Below, piece after piece: positions 47,286 to 55,588 of a stretch of DNA of 64,000 nt. The stretch's first letter is position 1; each line of letters opens with the position of its first letter. A program made the translations under genes and the position numbers. The DNA comes from Nonomuraea spiralis (GTDB lineage: Bacteria > Actinomycetota > Actinomycetes > Streptosporangiales > Streptosporangiaceae): the NCBI RefSeq assembly GCF_014648435.1, contig NZ_BMRC01000013.1:196817-260816 (forward strand), read 5' to 3'. Under the pieces are notes generated by a model. That model worked only from the letters and a program-made list of their open reading frames with translations, did no database searches and was not told the DNA's origin.

Positions 47286-48260
47286 CTACGCCGTGCCGGG
47301 CATGATCATGATGATCTTGCCCGCCACGTGGCCCGACCGCAGGTACGTCATCGCGTCGGGGAAGTCGGCCAGCGGGAAGGTCCGGCCGACCACGGGGGTG
47401 AGCTCGCCGGTCGCGGCGAGGCCGGCCAGGTGGCGCAGGTCCGCCGGGTCGGCGGCGCTGATGGGGGCCCGCAGGGTGTGCCGGACGAACGGCGACAGCG
47501 CCGTGGCCCGGAGCTGGCGGCCGGTGCCGTACAGCCAGCGGCCGGAGGCGTTCTCGCCGCCGACGATCGCGAGGGTGCCCCTGGGCGTGAGGACGCGCCG
47601 CAGGTCCGGCAGGGGGCGGTTGCCCGCGGTGTCGAGGACGACGTCGTAGCGGCGGGGCCCGGCGGTCGGGTCCTCGCGGGTGTGGTCGACGACCTCGTCC
47701 GCGCCGAGCGAGCGGACGAGGTCGTCCTTGCCGGGGCCGCAGACGCCGGTGACGTGCGCCCCGTACGCCTTGGCGAGCTGCACGGCGAACGTGCCCACCC
47801 CGCCGCCCGCGCCGATGACCAGGACGCGCTGTCCCGGGCGGAGGCGGGCGTGGTCGCGCAGGGTCTGTAACGCGGTGAAACCGCTGGTGGGGATGGCGGC
47901 GGCGGCCTCGAAGGACAGCCCGGCGGGTTTGCGCACGAGGTGGCCGGGGCGGGCGACGGCGTGTTCGGCGAGCGCGCCGTCGCAGGTGCCGAAGACCTCG
48001 TCGCCGACGTCGAGGCCGGTGACGCCGGGGCCGAGGGCCTCGACGGTGCCGGCGACGTCGCGGCCGAGGAGAGGGGAGCGGGGGCGGCGGAGGCCGGTGG
48101 CCAGGCGGACGGGGTAGGGCAGACCGGCGCCGAGGTGCCATACGCCGTGGTCGAGGGCGGTGGCGTGCACGCGCAGGAGCACGTCGCCGGGGCCGGGGGT
48201 GGGGAGCTCGTGGTCGGTGAGGTCCGGGGTGCCGTAGACGTGCCGGGTGATGGCCTTCAT
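47286..48260 (-). CDS. Quinone oxidoreductase-like MDR enzyme
   Basis: 324 residues, zinc-free medium-chain dehydrogenase type (no zinc cysteine lobe). GROES part with LPTPGPGDVLLRVHATAL and LGRDVAGTVEALGPG; Rossmann part with PTSGFTALQTL and RVLVIGAGGGVGTFAVQLAK, the NADPH-type GxGxxG. Reduces quinones or enones. Three dyads just upstream indicate control by an HxlR/MarR-type repressor not found in the window. Confidence 0.9.
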   Translation of the reverse strand: MKAITRHVYGTPDLTDHELPTPGPGDVLLRVHATALDHGVWHLGAGLPYPVRLATGLRRPRSPLLGRDVAGTVEALGPGVTGLDVGDEVFGTCDGALAEHAVARPGHLVRKPAGLSFEAAAAIPTSGFTALQTLRDHARLRPGQRVLVIGAGGGVGTFAVQLAKAYGAHVTGVCGPGKDDLVRSLGADEVVDHTREDPTAGPRRYDVVLDTAGNRPLPDLRRVLTPRGTLAIVGGENASGRWLYGTGRQLRATALSPFVRHTLRAPISAADPADLRHLAGLAATGELTPVVGRTFPLADFPDAMTYLRSGHVAGKIIMIMPGTA

Positions 48261-48270
48261 GGCAGGGTCT

Positions 48271-48337
48271 CCATGTCAAAGAAAGTAGACATGGTGAAGG
48301 TAAAACAGAGCGGACACGGTGTCAAGGATTATTGACA
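48271..48337. promoter_or_regulatory. Dyads at the MDR promoter
   Basis: CCATGTC-n10-GACATGG (48271-48294) is a perfect 7-bp inverted repeat 11 bp upstream of the MDR start, and TGTCAA-ggatta-TTGACA (48320-48337) is a second perfect repeat. TGTCAA also occurs at 48274-48279. The arrangement suggests a repressor with two sites, as for HxlR-type control of quinone oxidoreductases. The spaces around them in the 331-bp gap (48261-48591) hold no gene. Confidence 0.5.
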
Positions 48338-48379
48338 TCGCCGAGGTTGTGGGGGTGCGGGGCTGGAACGTTTCCTGAG

Positions 48380-48419
48380 ATTTCGCCCGTCGGGCGAAAT
48401 ATCGGTATCGCTACCGATA
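48380..48419. promoter_or_regulatory. Two abutting perfect palindromes before the protease gene
   Basis: ATTTCGCCCG-t-CGGGCGAAAT (48380-48400) is a perfect 10-bp dyad, immediately followed by TATCGGTA-tcgc-TACCGATA (48400-48419), a perfect 8-bp dyad sharing one base. They lie about 170 bp before the secreted protease. They look like two different operators in one control region, or a hairpin ending the MDR-side transcript. Confidence 0.55.
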
Positions 48420-48591
48420 ACGGTACGGATGTATCCGGGAGTTACCCTCTGCCCACCCCCCACCATGGCGGGCCGCCCGTTCGCCGGAGTCGCCGGCCTC
48501 CAACCGGCGCAGCGTACGCGCCGGACCGCGTCCGGCTCCCCGGCGATCGGCGGCCTGCTTCGGTCACCCCTCACGTGGAGGTGTCCCTCGC

Positions 48592-50448
48592 ATGATTCCG
48601 TCCCGATGGAGAGCCGCGGCCACGGCGTTGATCGCAGCGCTGGCCGTCATCACGCCGGCGACCCCGGCCCCCGCTCTCGCACACGCGACCGCCGTACCCC
48701 TGCGGGCGCAGGCCGACAGCCGGGTCTCCCCGGCCGGTGAAGAGGTCCTCGCGGACCTGTCCCTGTCCTACGGCGGATCCGGACGGAGCTGGAGCACTCG
48801 CGTCAGCCGGCCCGGCTCCCGCTACGTCAAGGTGCACTTCGCCGCGCTCACCCTCGTCCCGGGCGACTACGTCACCGTCGCCGCGCCCGACGGGCGTGAG
48901 GTCCACACCTACTACGGCGACCCCACCCGCGGCCGCTACGCCGCCAACTCCGGATACACCCTGCACGGCGTCCCCGGGTTCGCCGCGCTGTCGGTCGACG
49001 GTGACACCGCGGTGGTCACCCTGCACGCGTCCGGCGCGCGGAACGCCGTCCGGCTGGCCCGGCAGGGCTTCGGCGTACGCATCGACCGGTACTTCCGCGG
49101 CTACACCACCGACGAGGCCGCGGCCCTCACGCCGAGGACATTCAGCGTGTGCGGCACCGACGCGCGCCGGGACGTCGTCTGCTACAAGGACAGCAACCCC
49201 ACCGAGTACGCCCGCAGCCGCGCCGTGGCCCGCCAGCTCCTCAACGGCCTCGGCTACTGCACGGCCTGGCGGGTCGGCAACACCAACCGCATGCTGACCA
49301 ACCACCACTGCATGGAGAGCGCCGCCGACCTGAGCGCCAGCGAGTTCCAGTTCGACTACGACTGCGCGACCTGCGGCGGGAACAACCCCGGCGCCGGGAC
49401 GAAGGTCGGCGGAGGGCAGCTCCTGAAGACCAGCGCCCTCGAAGCGCTCGACTACACGCTCTTCAGCGTCGCCGACTTCGCCGCGATCCAGGGGTTCGGC
49501 ACCCTGTACCTCGATCCGCGACCCCCCGTGGCGGGCGAACGCATCTACATCCCCGGCCACGGCGACACCCTGCCCAAACGCCTGTCCCTGTACGAGGACA
49601 CGCAGGGCGGCGCGGCCTGCAAGATCGACGTGGTGTCGTCCGGGGTCAACACCGGCTACCGCTGCGACACCTCGGGCGGGAGCTCCGGCTCCCCGGTCAT
49701 CGCCGCCTCCAGCCACAAGGTGATCGCCCTTCACCACCTCGGCGGCTGCCCCAACTGGGGGACGCGCATCACCGAGGTCTACAACGAGATCTCCGGCCTG
49801 ATCGACAACACCCCGCCGACCGGCGGCGGCGACGACTTCGCGATGACCCTCTCGCCCGCGAGCGGCGGCGTCACGCCGGGCGGGACGACCACGAGCACCC
49901 TGTCCACCGTCGTCACGGGCGGCGGGCCCCAGCCGGTGCAACTCGCGGCCACCGGGGTGCCCGCGGGGGCCACCGTGACGTTCGCGCCGGCCACCGTCCA
50001 GTCCGGCGGCACGTCCGTCATGACGGTGTCCACCTCCGCGCAGACGATCGCGGGCACGTACCAGATCACGGTGAGCGCGACGGGGCCGGCCGCCACCCAC
50101 ACGGCCGTCTACAGCCTGTCCGTGGCCGCCGCGGGCGGCTGCTCGGGCTACGAGACCACCAAGTCCGGCACGTTGACCTCCGGCGCGGAGCAGTACCAGC
50201 CGGACGGCGGATACCTGACGACCACCGTCACCGGCCCGCACCAGGCCTGCCTGGACGGCCCGTCCGGCGCCGACTACGACCTGTACCTGCAACGCTGGAA
50301 CGGGTCGTCATGGGCGACGGTCGCCCAGAGCGCCGGGTCGGGAGCCGACGAGTCGCTCACCTACACCGGCGCGGCCGGTTACTACCGCTACCGCGTGCAC
50401 GCCTACTCCGGGTCCGGTTCGTACACCTTGGGCTACAACGCTCCCTGA
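48592..50448 (+). CDS. Secreted trypsin-like serine protease with PPC domain
   Basis: 618 residues. A long signal peptide (RWRAAATALIAALAVITPATPAPA) and a propeptide-like region to about residue 170 lead to the catalytic domain: His in NRMLTNHHCMESA, Asp in ALDYTLFSVAD and Ser in CDTSGGSSGSPVIAASS, with cysteine pairs for disulfides. An Ig-like/Thr-rich linker (SPASGGVTPGGTTTSTL) follows, and the C-terminal 100 residues are a PPC domain (YDLYLQRWNGSSWATVAQS). An extracellular protease. Confidence 0.92.
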   Translation: MIPSRWRAAATALIAALAVITPATPAPALAHATAVPLRAQADSRVSPAGEEVLADLSLSYGGSGRSWSTRVSRPGSRYVKVHFAALTLVPGDYVTVAAPDGREVHTYYGDPTRGRYAANSGYTLHGVPGFAALSVDGDTAVVTLHASGARNAVRLARQGFGVRIDRYFRGYTTDEAAALTPRTFSVCGTDARRDVVCYKDSNPTEYARSRAVARQLLNGLGYCTAWRVGNTNRMLTNHHCMESAADLSASEFQFDYDCATCGGNNPGAGTKVGGGQLLKTSALEALDYTLFSVADFAAIQGFGTLYLDPRPPVAGERIYIPGHGDTLPKRLSLYEDTQGGAACKIDVVSSGVNTGYRCDTSGGSSGSPVIAASSHKVIALHHLGGCPNWGTRITEVYNEISGLIDNTPPTGGGDDFAMTLSPASGGVTPGGTTTSTLSTVVTGGGPQPVQLAATGVPAGATVTFAPATVQSGGTSVMTVSTSAQTIAGTYQITVSATGPAATHTAVYSLSVAAAGGCSGYETTKSGTLTSGAEQYQPDGGYLTTTVTGPHQACLDGPSGADYDLYLQRWNGSSWATVAQSAGSGADESLTYTGAAGYYRYRVHAYSGSGSYTLGYNAP

Positions 50449-50521
50449 CCCATGGACAGGCGGCCGGGCGACGCCGAGATTGGGCGGCAGGCACGGTTCG
50501 CACGGACGGCGGGGAGCGCGG

Positions 50522-51664
50522 ATGAGGATCATGGAACTCGTCTCGGTCGACGGTTATGTCGCCTTCGATCTGGAATGCCCGGTGAGTGCGGGTGGCACCC
50601 GGCTGGCGCCGGACGTCACCCGCGAGGAGGCCGGGCTGCTGGCGCGGGCGATGACGTACAAGCTGGCCGTGCTCGGGGAGCGGATCGGCGGGGCCAAGGC
50701 GGTGCTGCGGGCCGCGCCCGACGACCGGGGCGCCGTCCTGGCGCGTTACTGCACGGAGATCGCGCCGCTGGTGGCGGCGGGCGAGTTCCTCACCTCCTCC
50801 GACCTGGGCACCCGCACCCAGGACTTCGCCCCGCTCCCCGGGTACCGCCCCGACTCGGTGATGCACCGGGAGGCGGGCGGCGGGGAGCCTGCGGATACCG
50901 TCCACCGGTCGGCGGGCAGCGGGTCGGCGGCCGCCGTTCACCGGCCGGTGGGCGGGGAACTGGTGGACACCGTCGTGACCGGGCTGGGGGTGGTCGCCGC
51001 CGCCGACACCGCGCTCGGCGGGCTCGACGGCCGGACGGTGGCGGTGGAGGGCTTCGGCAAGGTGGGCGGTGCCGTGGCACGCGAGGCGGCGCGACGTGGG
51101 GCGCGCCTCGTCGCCCTGTCCACCTTGCAGGGGTGCGTGACCGACCCCTCCGGCCTGGACGTGGCCGCCCTGGAAGAGCTGCGCGCCGCGTACGGCGACG
51201 CCTGCGTGACGCGGCTCGGCCTGCCCGTGCTCCCGTCCGGGGCGCTGTACGAGGTGGCCGCCGACGTCCTGGTCCCCGGCGCGCGTACCGGGACGTTGTC
51301 GGCACGGCGGGCGGCGACGGTACGGGCCGGCCTGGTCGCACCCGCGGCGAACGTGCCCTACACGGCGGAGGGGCTACGCACGCTGCGGGCGCGGGGCGTG
51401 GTGACGCTGGCGGACTTCGTCTGCGGAGCGGGGGCCACGATCGGGTACCTCGCCGAGAGCGCCGGGGAGATCTCCGGCGTCGAGGACGCCCGTGCCCTGG
51501 TGGACCGCCGCGTCAGCACCCTCACGGCCGCCGCCCTGTCCCATCCGGAGGGTCCGTACGAGGGTTCGTGCGCGCTGGCCGAACACTTCCTCTCAACCTG
51601 GCAACCCCCGTCCGCCCTCCCCATCACCCCACCCCTGGCCCCCGACCCGCCCACCGCTCTCTGA
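50522..51664 (+). CDS. Leucine/glutamate dehydrogenase-like enzyme
   Basis: 380 residues starting at MRIMELVS (ATG 50522). The substrate domain has LARAMTYKLAVLGERIGGAKAVL, where the Lys after GGA matches the catalytic Lys of Glu/Leu/Phe/Val dehydrogenases, and SSDLGTRTQDF. The Rossmann domain has TVAVEGFGKVGGAVAREAARRG and APAANVPYTAEG. A Gly/Ala-rich insert with repeated HR(S/P/E)xxG segments lies at about 120-145 and is not usual. Oxidatively deaminates an amino acid with NAD(P). Confidence 0.85.
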   Translation: MRIMELVSVDGYVAFDLECPVSAGGTRLAPDVTREEAGLLARAMTYKLAVLGERIGGAKAVLRAAPDDRGAVLARYCTEIAPLVAAGEFLTSSDLGTRTQDFAPLPGYRPDSVMHREAGGGEPADTVHRSAGSGSAAAVHRPVGGELVDTVVTGLGVVAAADTALGGLDGRTVAVEGFGKVGGAVAREAARRGARLVALSTLQGCVTDPSGLDVAALEELRAAYGDACVTRLGLPVLPSGALYEVAADVLVPGARTGTLSARRAATVRAGLVAPAANVPYTAEGLRTLRARGVVTLADFVCGAGATIGYLAESAGEISGVEDARALVDRRVSTLTAAALSHPEGPYEGSCALAEHFLSTWQPPSALPITPPLAPDPPTAL

Positions 51665-51711
51665 CCTCGTTCACCCGCCCGCGCCCGCGAGCCTTGGCCG
51701 TCCCGGGCTTC

Positions 51712-51745
51712 GGCGGGGGCGGGTTCGAGTGGGCCCGCCCCCGCC
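51712..51745. terminator. Bidirectional hairpin terminator
   Basis: GGCGGGGGCGGG (51712-51723) pairs perfectly with CCCGCCCCCGCC (51734-51745) around a 10-nt loop, between two convergent genes. Confidence 0.75.
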
Positions 51746-51763
51746 TGAACCCGTGCGGTCGGG

Positions 51764-52552
51764 TCAGCCGGCCTGCCCGGAGCGGGTGTCGAGGAACTCC
51801 TGTACGAGCGCCGCGAACTCCTCGGCCTGATGTTCCAGCGGGATCACGCCGCCCTTGACCACGGCCTGGGTGCTGTGGGGAAGGGCGGCGGTCAGGCGTT
51901 CGAGCTCGGGGAAGGCGAAGGGGTCGTCGGTGGCGCCGACGCACAGCACCGGGCAGCGGACCAGCCCGACACGTTCCTCCATCCGGTACGCGGCCACCGC
52001 CTCATGACCGCGTTCCACCTCCGGCAGGACGGTCAGCGCGTCGCGCACGAAACGGGTCAGCAGCGGCCAGGGATAGTAGGGCGCCCGGCGGCTCCACAGG
52101 TCGCCCAGGTGGGAGCCGTCGGCGTGTTCGCGTACGGCGTCGATGGAGGGACGGCCCGCGCGGCGCCGCCGCCCCTCGGGGTCGATCAGCGGCGTGGACG
52201 ACAACACCAGCGCGGTGACGCGCTCCGGCGCCCGCGCGGCCGTCTCGACCGCGACGACGCCGCCCGTGTGATGCCCGGCCACGGCGGCTCGCGGCAGGTC
52301 CAGGGCGTCCATCAGGGCCAGCACCCCGGCGGCGTAGGTCTCGATCGAGTGGTCCGGCGGGCGGGCGGAGTTGCCGAAGCCCAGGGTGTCCATGGCGACG
52401 GCCCGCCGCGTACGGCCGAGCAGGGGGAGCACTTCGCGGTACTCGTCCCAGGACCGGGGGGTCTGGTGCAGCAGGAGCACCGGCTCGCCCGTGCCGCACG
52501 AGGCGTAGTGGATCTGGCCGAACGGGGTGTCGGCGTAGCCGAATCTGATCAT
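51764..52552 (-). CDS. Alpha/beta hydrolase with His in place of the nucleophile Ser
   Basis: 262 residues. The oxyanion side is PVLLLHQTPRSWDEY, and the elbow reads AAVAGHHTGGVVAVETA, so the usual GxSxG has His at the Ser position. The late acidic region is VGATDDPFAFPELE. The C-terminal HHis region is not obvious. A family of hydrolase-like proteins with HTG in the elbow exists in actinomycetes; these may be non-hydrolytic or use another residue. It could also be a dehalogenase-like or binding protein. Confidence 0.78.
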   Translation of the reverse strand: MIRFGYADTPFGQIHYASCGTGEPVLLLHQTPRSWDEYREVLPLLGRTRRAVAMDTLGFGNSARPPDHSIETYAAGVLALMDALDLPRAAVAGHHTGGVVAVETAARAPERVTALVLSSTPLIDPEGRRRRAGRPSIDAVREHADGSHLGDLWSRRAPYYPWPLLTRFVRDALTVLPEVERGHEAVAAYRMEERVGLVRCPVLCVGATDDPFAFPELERLTAALPHSTQAVVKGGVIPLEHQAEEFAALVQEFLDTRSGQAG

Positions 52553-52730
52553 GGCCCTCCTCGTGCTCGGGACGGGTCAGGACTCGTGGGCGACGCCCGG
52601 CACGGCGGTCGCGGCCACCAGTGAGCACGCCCGGCTGATCCCACGTCCTCACCATCGCAGACGGGACCGCCGCGCGCATCAGCCCCTGGTACGACGTTAC
52701 GCGGCGAAGGCGCCCCCCAGTGCGGTGCGG

Positions 52731-53552
52731 TCAGCCGGTCCCGACGAGCGCCTGGCTGCGTTCCCACAGGCGGCGCGCGAGGTCGGCGTCGTCGGCCAGG
52801 CGGTGGGTGGCCGACGGGCGGCGCTTCTCGTAGTGGCCGCCGGGTGTCCAGTCGGCGCCCGGCTCGGAGGTGGCCAGCCAGACCAGTGTGTCGGCGCCCT
52901 GCTCGGGCGTGAGCAGCAGCCGCTTCAGCGGCGTGTGGTAGAGCAGCCGGGCAGCGCTGTCGCCGCCGCCGGAGAAGTTCGTGGCGACCACGCCGGGATG
53001 GAAGGAGGCCGCGGCCAGGCCGTCCGCGCCGTGGCGGCGCTGCAGCTCGCGGGTGAACAGGATGTTGGCCAGCTTGGAGTTGGCGTACGCCCGGCTGCCC
53101 GAGTAGCGGCGCACCCCGTCGAGATCGTCGAGGTCGAGGCGGGCGCGGGTGTTGAACAGGCTGGAGGTCGTGACGACCGTGCCGCCCGCGGCCGTGAGGC
53201 GGGGCAGCAGCAGCGTGGTCAGCAGGAACGGCGCCAGATGGTTGACCTGGAACGTCGCCTCGTGGCCGTCGGGCGTCGTGGTGCGCGAGCCCATGATCCC
53301 GCCGGCGTTGTTGACCAGCACGTCGATGACGGGGTGGCGGTCGAGCAGCGTGGCCGCCAGGGCGCGTACCTGCGACAGGTGCGCGAAGTCGGCCACCTGG
53401 TGGTCGGCCGCCAGCTCCTCGGCCAGCGCCTCGGTCTTGCCGGCCGAACGGCCGACGATCACGACGTGGTCGCCGCCGCGCCGCAGGGCGCGAGCGGCGG
53501 CGCGGCCGATGCCGTCGCTGGCGCCGGTCAGCACGATGGTCTTTCCCGCCAT
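52731..53552 (-). CDS. Short-chain dehydrogenase/reductase
   Basis: 273 residues starting at MAGKTIVLTG (ATG 53552). NAD(P) motif TGASDGIGRAAARAL, NNAGG, and the catalytic Ser in TTSSLFNTRA with YxxxK in SRAYANSKLANILF. Close in style to retinol-dehydrogenase/oxidoreductase members. Oxidises or reduces an alcohol or carbonyl; substrate unknown. Confidence 0.92.
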   Translation of the reverse strand: MAGKTIVLTGASDGIGRAAARALRRGGDHVVIVGRSAGKTEALAEELAADHQVADFAHLSQVRALAATLLDRHPVIDVLVNNAGGIMGSRTTTPDGHEATFQVNHLAPFLLTTLLLPRLTAAGGTVVTTSSLFNTRARLDLDDLDGVRRYSGSRAYANSKLANILFTRELQRRHGADGLAAASFHPGVVATNFSGGGDSAARLLYHTPLKRLLLTPEQGADTLVWLATSEPGADWTPGGHYEKRRPSATHRLADDADLARRLWERSQALVGTG

Positions 53553-53622
53553 GGGCCCGATCCTTCCGCACTCGCCCCCACCATAGATCGTCCGGCGGCA
53601 CGCCCGCCACGCGAGCCCCGGC

Positions 53623-53676
53623 GGGCCGGTCTCAGACGGGCCGGTCTCAGACGGGCCGGTCTCAGGTGGGCCGGTC
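53623..53676. repeat. 15-bp tandem repeat, 3.6 copies
   Basis: GGGCCGGTCTCAGAC occurs at 53623-53637 and 53638-53652, then GGGCCGGTCTCAGGT at 53653-53667 and a partial GGGCCGGTC to 53676. It lies between the SDR start and the end of the NUDIX gene, overlapping the NUDIX stop. The variable copy number suggests slippage. Confidence 0.75.
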
Positions 53677-54151
53677 AGGCGCCGGTCGTACGGAAACGCG
53701 CGGCGGGGTCGTCGGCGAGCGCGGCGTCGAGGCGGCCGCGCATGTCGGGCGTCAGGTCCGGCAGGGCCCGCAGCGGGAACCAGCGGGCCTCGGTGTTCTC
53801 CCCGTCGGCCGGGTACGGGTCGCCCGACCGCCAGCGGCAGCGGAACACCAGGTCGAGATAGCGGGCCCGGTCGCCGTTGGGGTAGGTGACCTCGCGCGTG
53901 ACGTGCACCATGGCCAGCCGCTCTGCGGCGGCGTGGACACCCGTCTCCTCGGCGACCTCGCGCAGCGCGGCGTCGGCCGGCTGCTCGCCGGGGTCGATGA
54001 TGCCGGTGACCGGTGTCCAGGCCCCGGTGTCGGCACGGCGGACCAGCAGCACCTCGTGCTCGCGCAGCACGACCGCGGTCACCCCGGACAACCACAGCGG
54101 CTCGGTGCCGATCTTCTCCCGCAGCGCGACGACGAACTCAGGCGTGGGCAT
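53675..54151 (-). CDS. NUDIX hydrolase
   Basis: 158 residues starting at MPTPEFVVAL (ATG 54151). The Nudix box is GIIDPGEQPADAALREVAEETG (GX5EX7REUXEEXG pattern complete). VTAVVLREHEVLLVRR opens the fold. Hydrolyses nucleoside diphosphate derivatives, perhaps damaged nucleotides. Its end overlaps the tandem repeat. Confidence 0.9.
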   Translation of the reverse strand: MPTPEFVVALREKIGTEPLWLSGVTAVVLREHEVLLVRRADTGAWTPVTGIIDPGEQPADAALREVAEETGVHAAAERLAMVHVTREVTYPNGDRARYLDLVFRCRWRSGDPYPADGENTEARWFPLRALPDLTPDMRGRLDAALADDPAARFRTTGA

Positions 54152-54230
54152 CGCCCCAGCATATTCACACCCGCTCCGACGGCGTCCGCGGATCATCAGG
54201 AACGGCTCTGACGTGCGGTCATCCGCGTGA

Positions 54231-54470
54231 CCCGGCCGAACTGCCGGGTGCGCCGAGCAGGGCGCCTTCGTGGAGGTCGCCGGCCGCAAGGTACGCGAGG
54301 CGCCCGCGACGTTCTCCGACCACTTCAGCCAGCCGCGGCTGTTCTGGCTGAGCCTGTCGCCCGTCGAACGCGAGCACGTGATCGCCGCCTGCACGTTCGA
54401 GCTGGGCGAGTGCCACGAGCAGGCGATCAGGGAGCGCCGGCTCAAGGTGCGGCTCGTCGGCGACCAGCCC
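54231..54470 (+). pseudogene. Relic of a catalase C-terminus
   Basis: In the frame open from 54231, the translation at about 54265-54440 reads EVAGRKVREAPATFSDHFSQPR and LFWLSLSPVEREHVIAACTFEL, matching the C-terminal segment of heme catalases (the FxDHFSQAxLFWxSMxPxEKxHI pattern). The heme-binding and N-terminal parts are absent, there is no start and the frame continues into unrelated sequence. It is a deletion remnant; the rest of the gene is not in the window. Confidence 0.6.
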
Positions 54471-54608
54471 CTTCGCGGCGGGTTTTTCGTTCACGCCATC
54501 GTTCTGCGCGCCCACGGTGAGAGAAAGGTGTGAACCACGACCCGGCGGTGACCCTAACCCATAAAGTCTATAGGTAATAAGGATAATCCCAAGGAGAGGT
54601 AAGCAGCC

Positions 54609-55550
54609 ATGTCCGGCTCCACGTCCTGGCCTAGCCTCGGTTCCATGCCGATCGACGAGAACGCCCTGCTCCCCGATCCCGGCCGCGCCGTCGTGGCGGT
54701 CGAGCCGCCGGTCCCGGCGGCCGGTCATTGGGCGGGGGCGCCGAGCGCCGTCGCCGCCGACGGGCTGATCTACCTGGCCTACCGCCTGCGCCGTCCGGTC
54801 GGTGAGGGCCGTGGGTACGCCGTCGTGGTCGCCCGTTCGGCCGACGGCGAGCGCTTCGAGCCGCTGACGACCATCACCCGCGAGGAGATGGACGCCGAGT
54901 CGCTGGAGCGTCCCTGCCTGGTGCGCACCCCGGAGGGACGCTGGCGGCTCTACCTGAGCTGCGCCACGCCGGGCACCAAGCACTGGCGGGTGGAGGTCGT
55001 CGAGGCCGACGACCCGGCCGCGTTCGACCCGCGCACCCGTACGACCGTGCTGCCCGGCGACCCCAAGACCGGGGTCAAGGACACCGTGATCGTACGGCGC
55101 GACGGCGTGTGGCACCTGTGGGCCTCCTGCCACCCGCTGACCGACCCCGACGAGGCCGACCAGATGGTGACCGACTACGCCACCAGCGCCGACGGCCTGG
55201 ACTGGACCTGGCACGGCACCGCCCTGACCGGCCGCCCCGGCCTGTGGGACGCGCGGGGCGTGCGGATCAGCGCCGTACGCTTCGACGGCGACCGGGTCGT
55301 GGCCTTCTACGACGGCCGGGCCAGCGCGGGCGAGAACTACGAGGAGCGCACCGGCGTCGCCGTGGGCGCCGACCCCGACGCGCTGAGCGCCCTCGGCGAC
55401 CGGCCCGCCGCGATGTCGCCGCACCACGGCGGGGGCCTGCGCTACCTCCACTTCGTGGACCTGCCGGACGGCCGCCTGCGGCTCTACTACGAGTACACCC
55501 GCGCCGACGGCGCCCACGACCTGCGCACGGAACTGCGTCCCGCCCGCTGA
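54609..55550 (+). CDS. Glycosyl-hydrolase-family-43-like five-bladed beta-propeller protein
   Basis: 313 residues from ATG 54609 with AAGGAGAGG upstream (an ATG 36 bp later is possible). Repeated beta-blade segments include GAPSAVAADGLIYLAYRL, RPCLVRTPEGRWRLYLSC, DTVIVRRDGVWHLWASCH, GVRISAVRFDGDRVVAFYDG and LPDGRLRLYYEYT, the pattern of GH43/GH32-type folds. Acidic residues for catalysis cannot be assigned. No signal peptide, so it may act in the cytoplasm. An AT-rich stretch before it (54555-54595) should hold the promoter. Confidence 0.65.
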   Translation: MSGSTSWPSLGSMPIDENALLPDPGRAVVAVEPPVPAAGHWAGAPSAVAADGLIYLAYRLRRPVGEGRGYAVVVARSADGERFEPLTTITREEMDAESLERPCLVRTPEGRWRLYLSCATPGTKHWRVEVVEADDPAAFDPRTRTTVLPGDPKTGVKDTVIVRRDGVWHLWASCHPLTDPDEADQMVTDYATSADGLDWTWHGTALTGRPGLWDARGVRISAVRFDGDRVVAFYDGRASAGENYEERTGVAVGADPDALSALGDRPAAMSPHHGGGLRYLHFVDLPDGRLRLYYEYTRADGAHDLRTELRPAR

Positions 55551-55554
55551 TCAC

Positions 55555-55588
55555 CGCCCGCTGACCATCGCCCGCCGGTCAGTGGGCG
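55555..55588. terminator. Convergent-gene hairpin
   Basis: CGCCCGCTGACC (55555-55566) and GGTCAGTGGGCG (55577-55588) pair in 11 of 12 positions around a 10-nt loop. It covers the sulfotransferase stop and follows the GH43-like gene. Confidence 0.55.

Noticed and set aside
48380..48400. Transcription terminator for the MDR gene
   Set aside because: It lies upstream of the MDR start, not after its stop, so it cannot terminate that gene; kept as an operator candidate.
54270..54533. Intact 87-residue gene
   Set aside because: The matching part is only the catalase C-terminus; no proper start and an unrelated tail, so it is called a relic.
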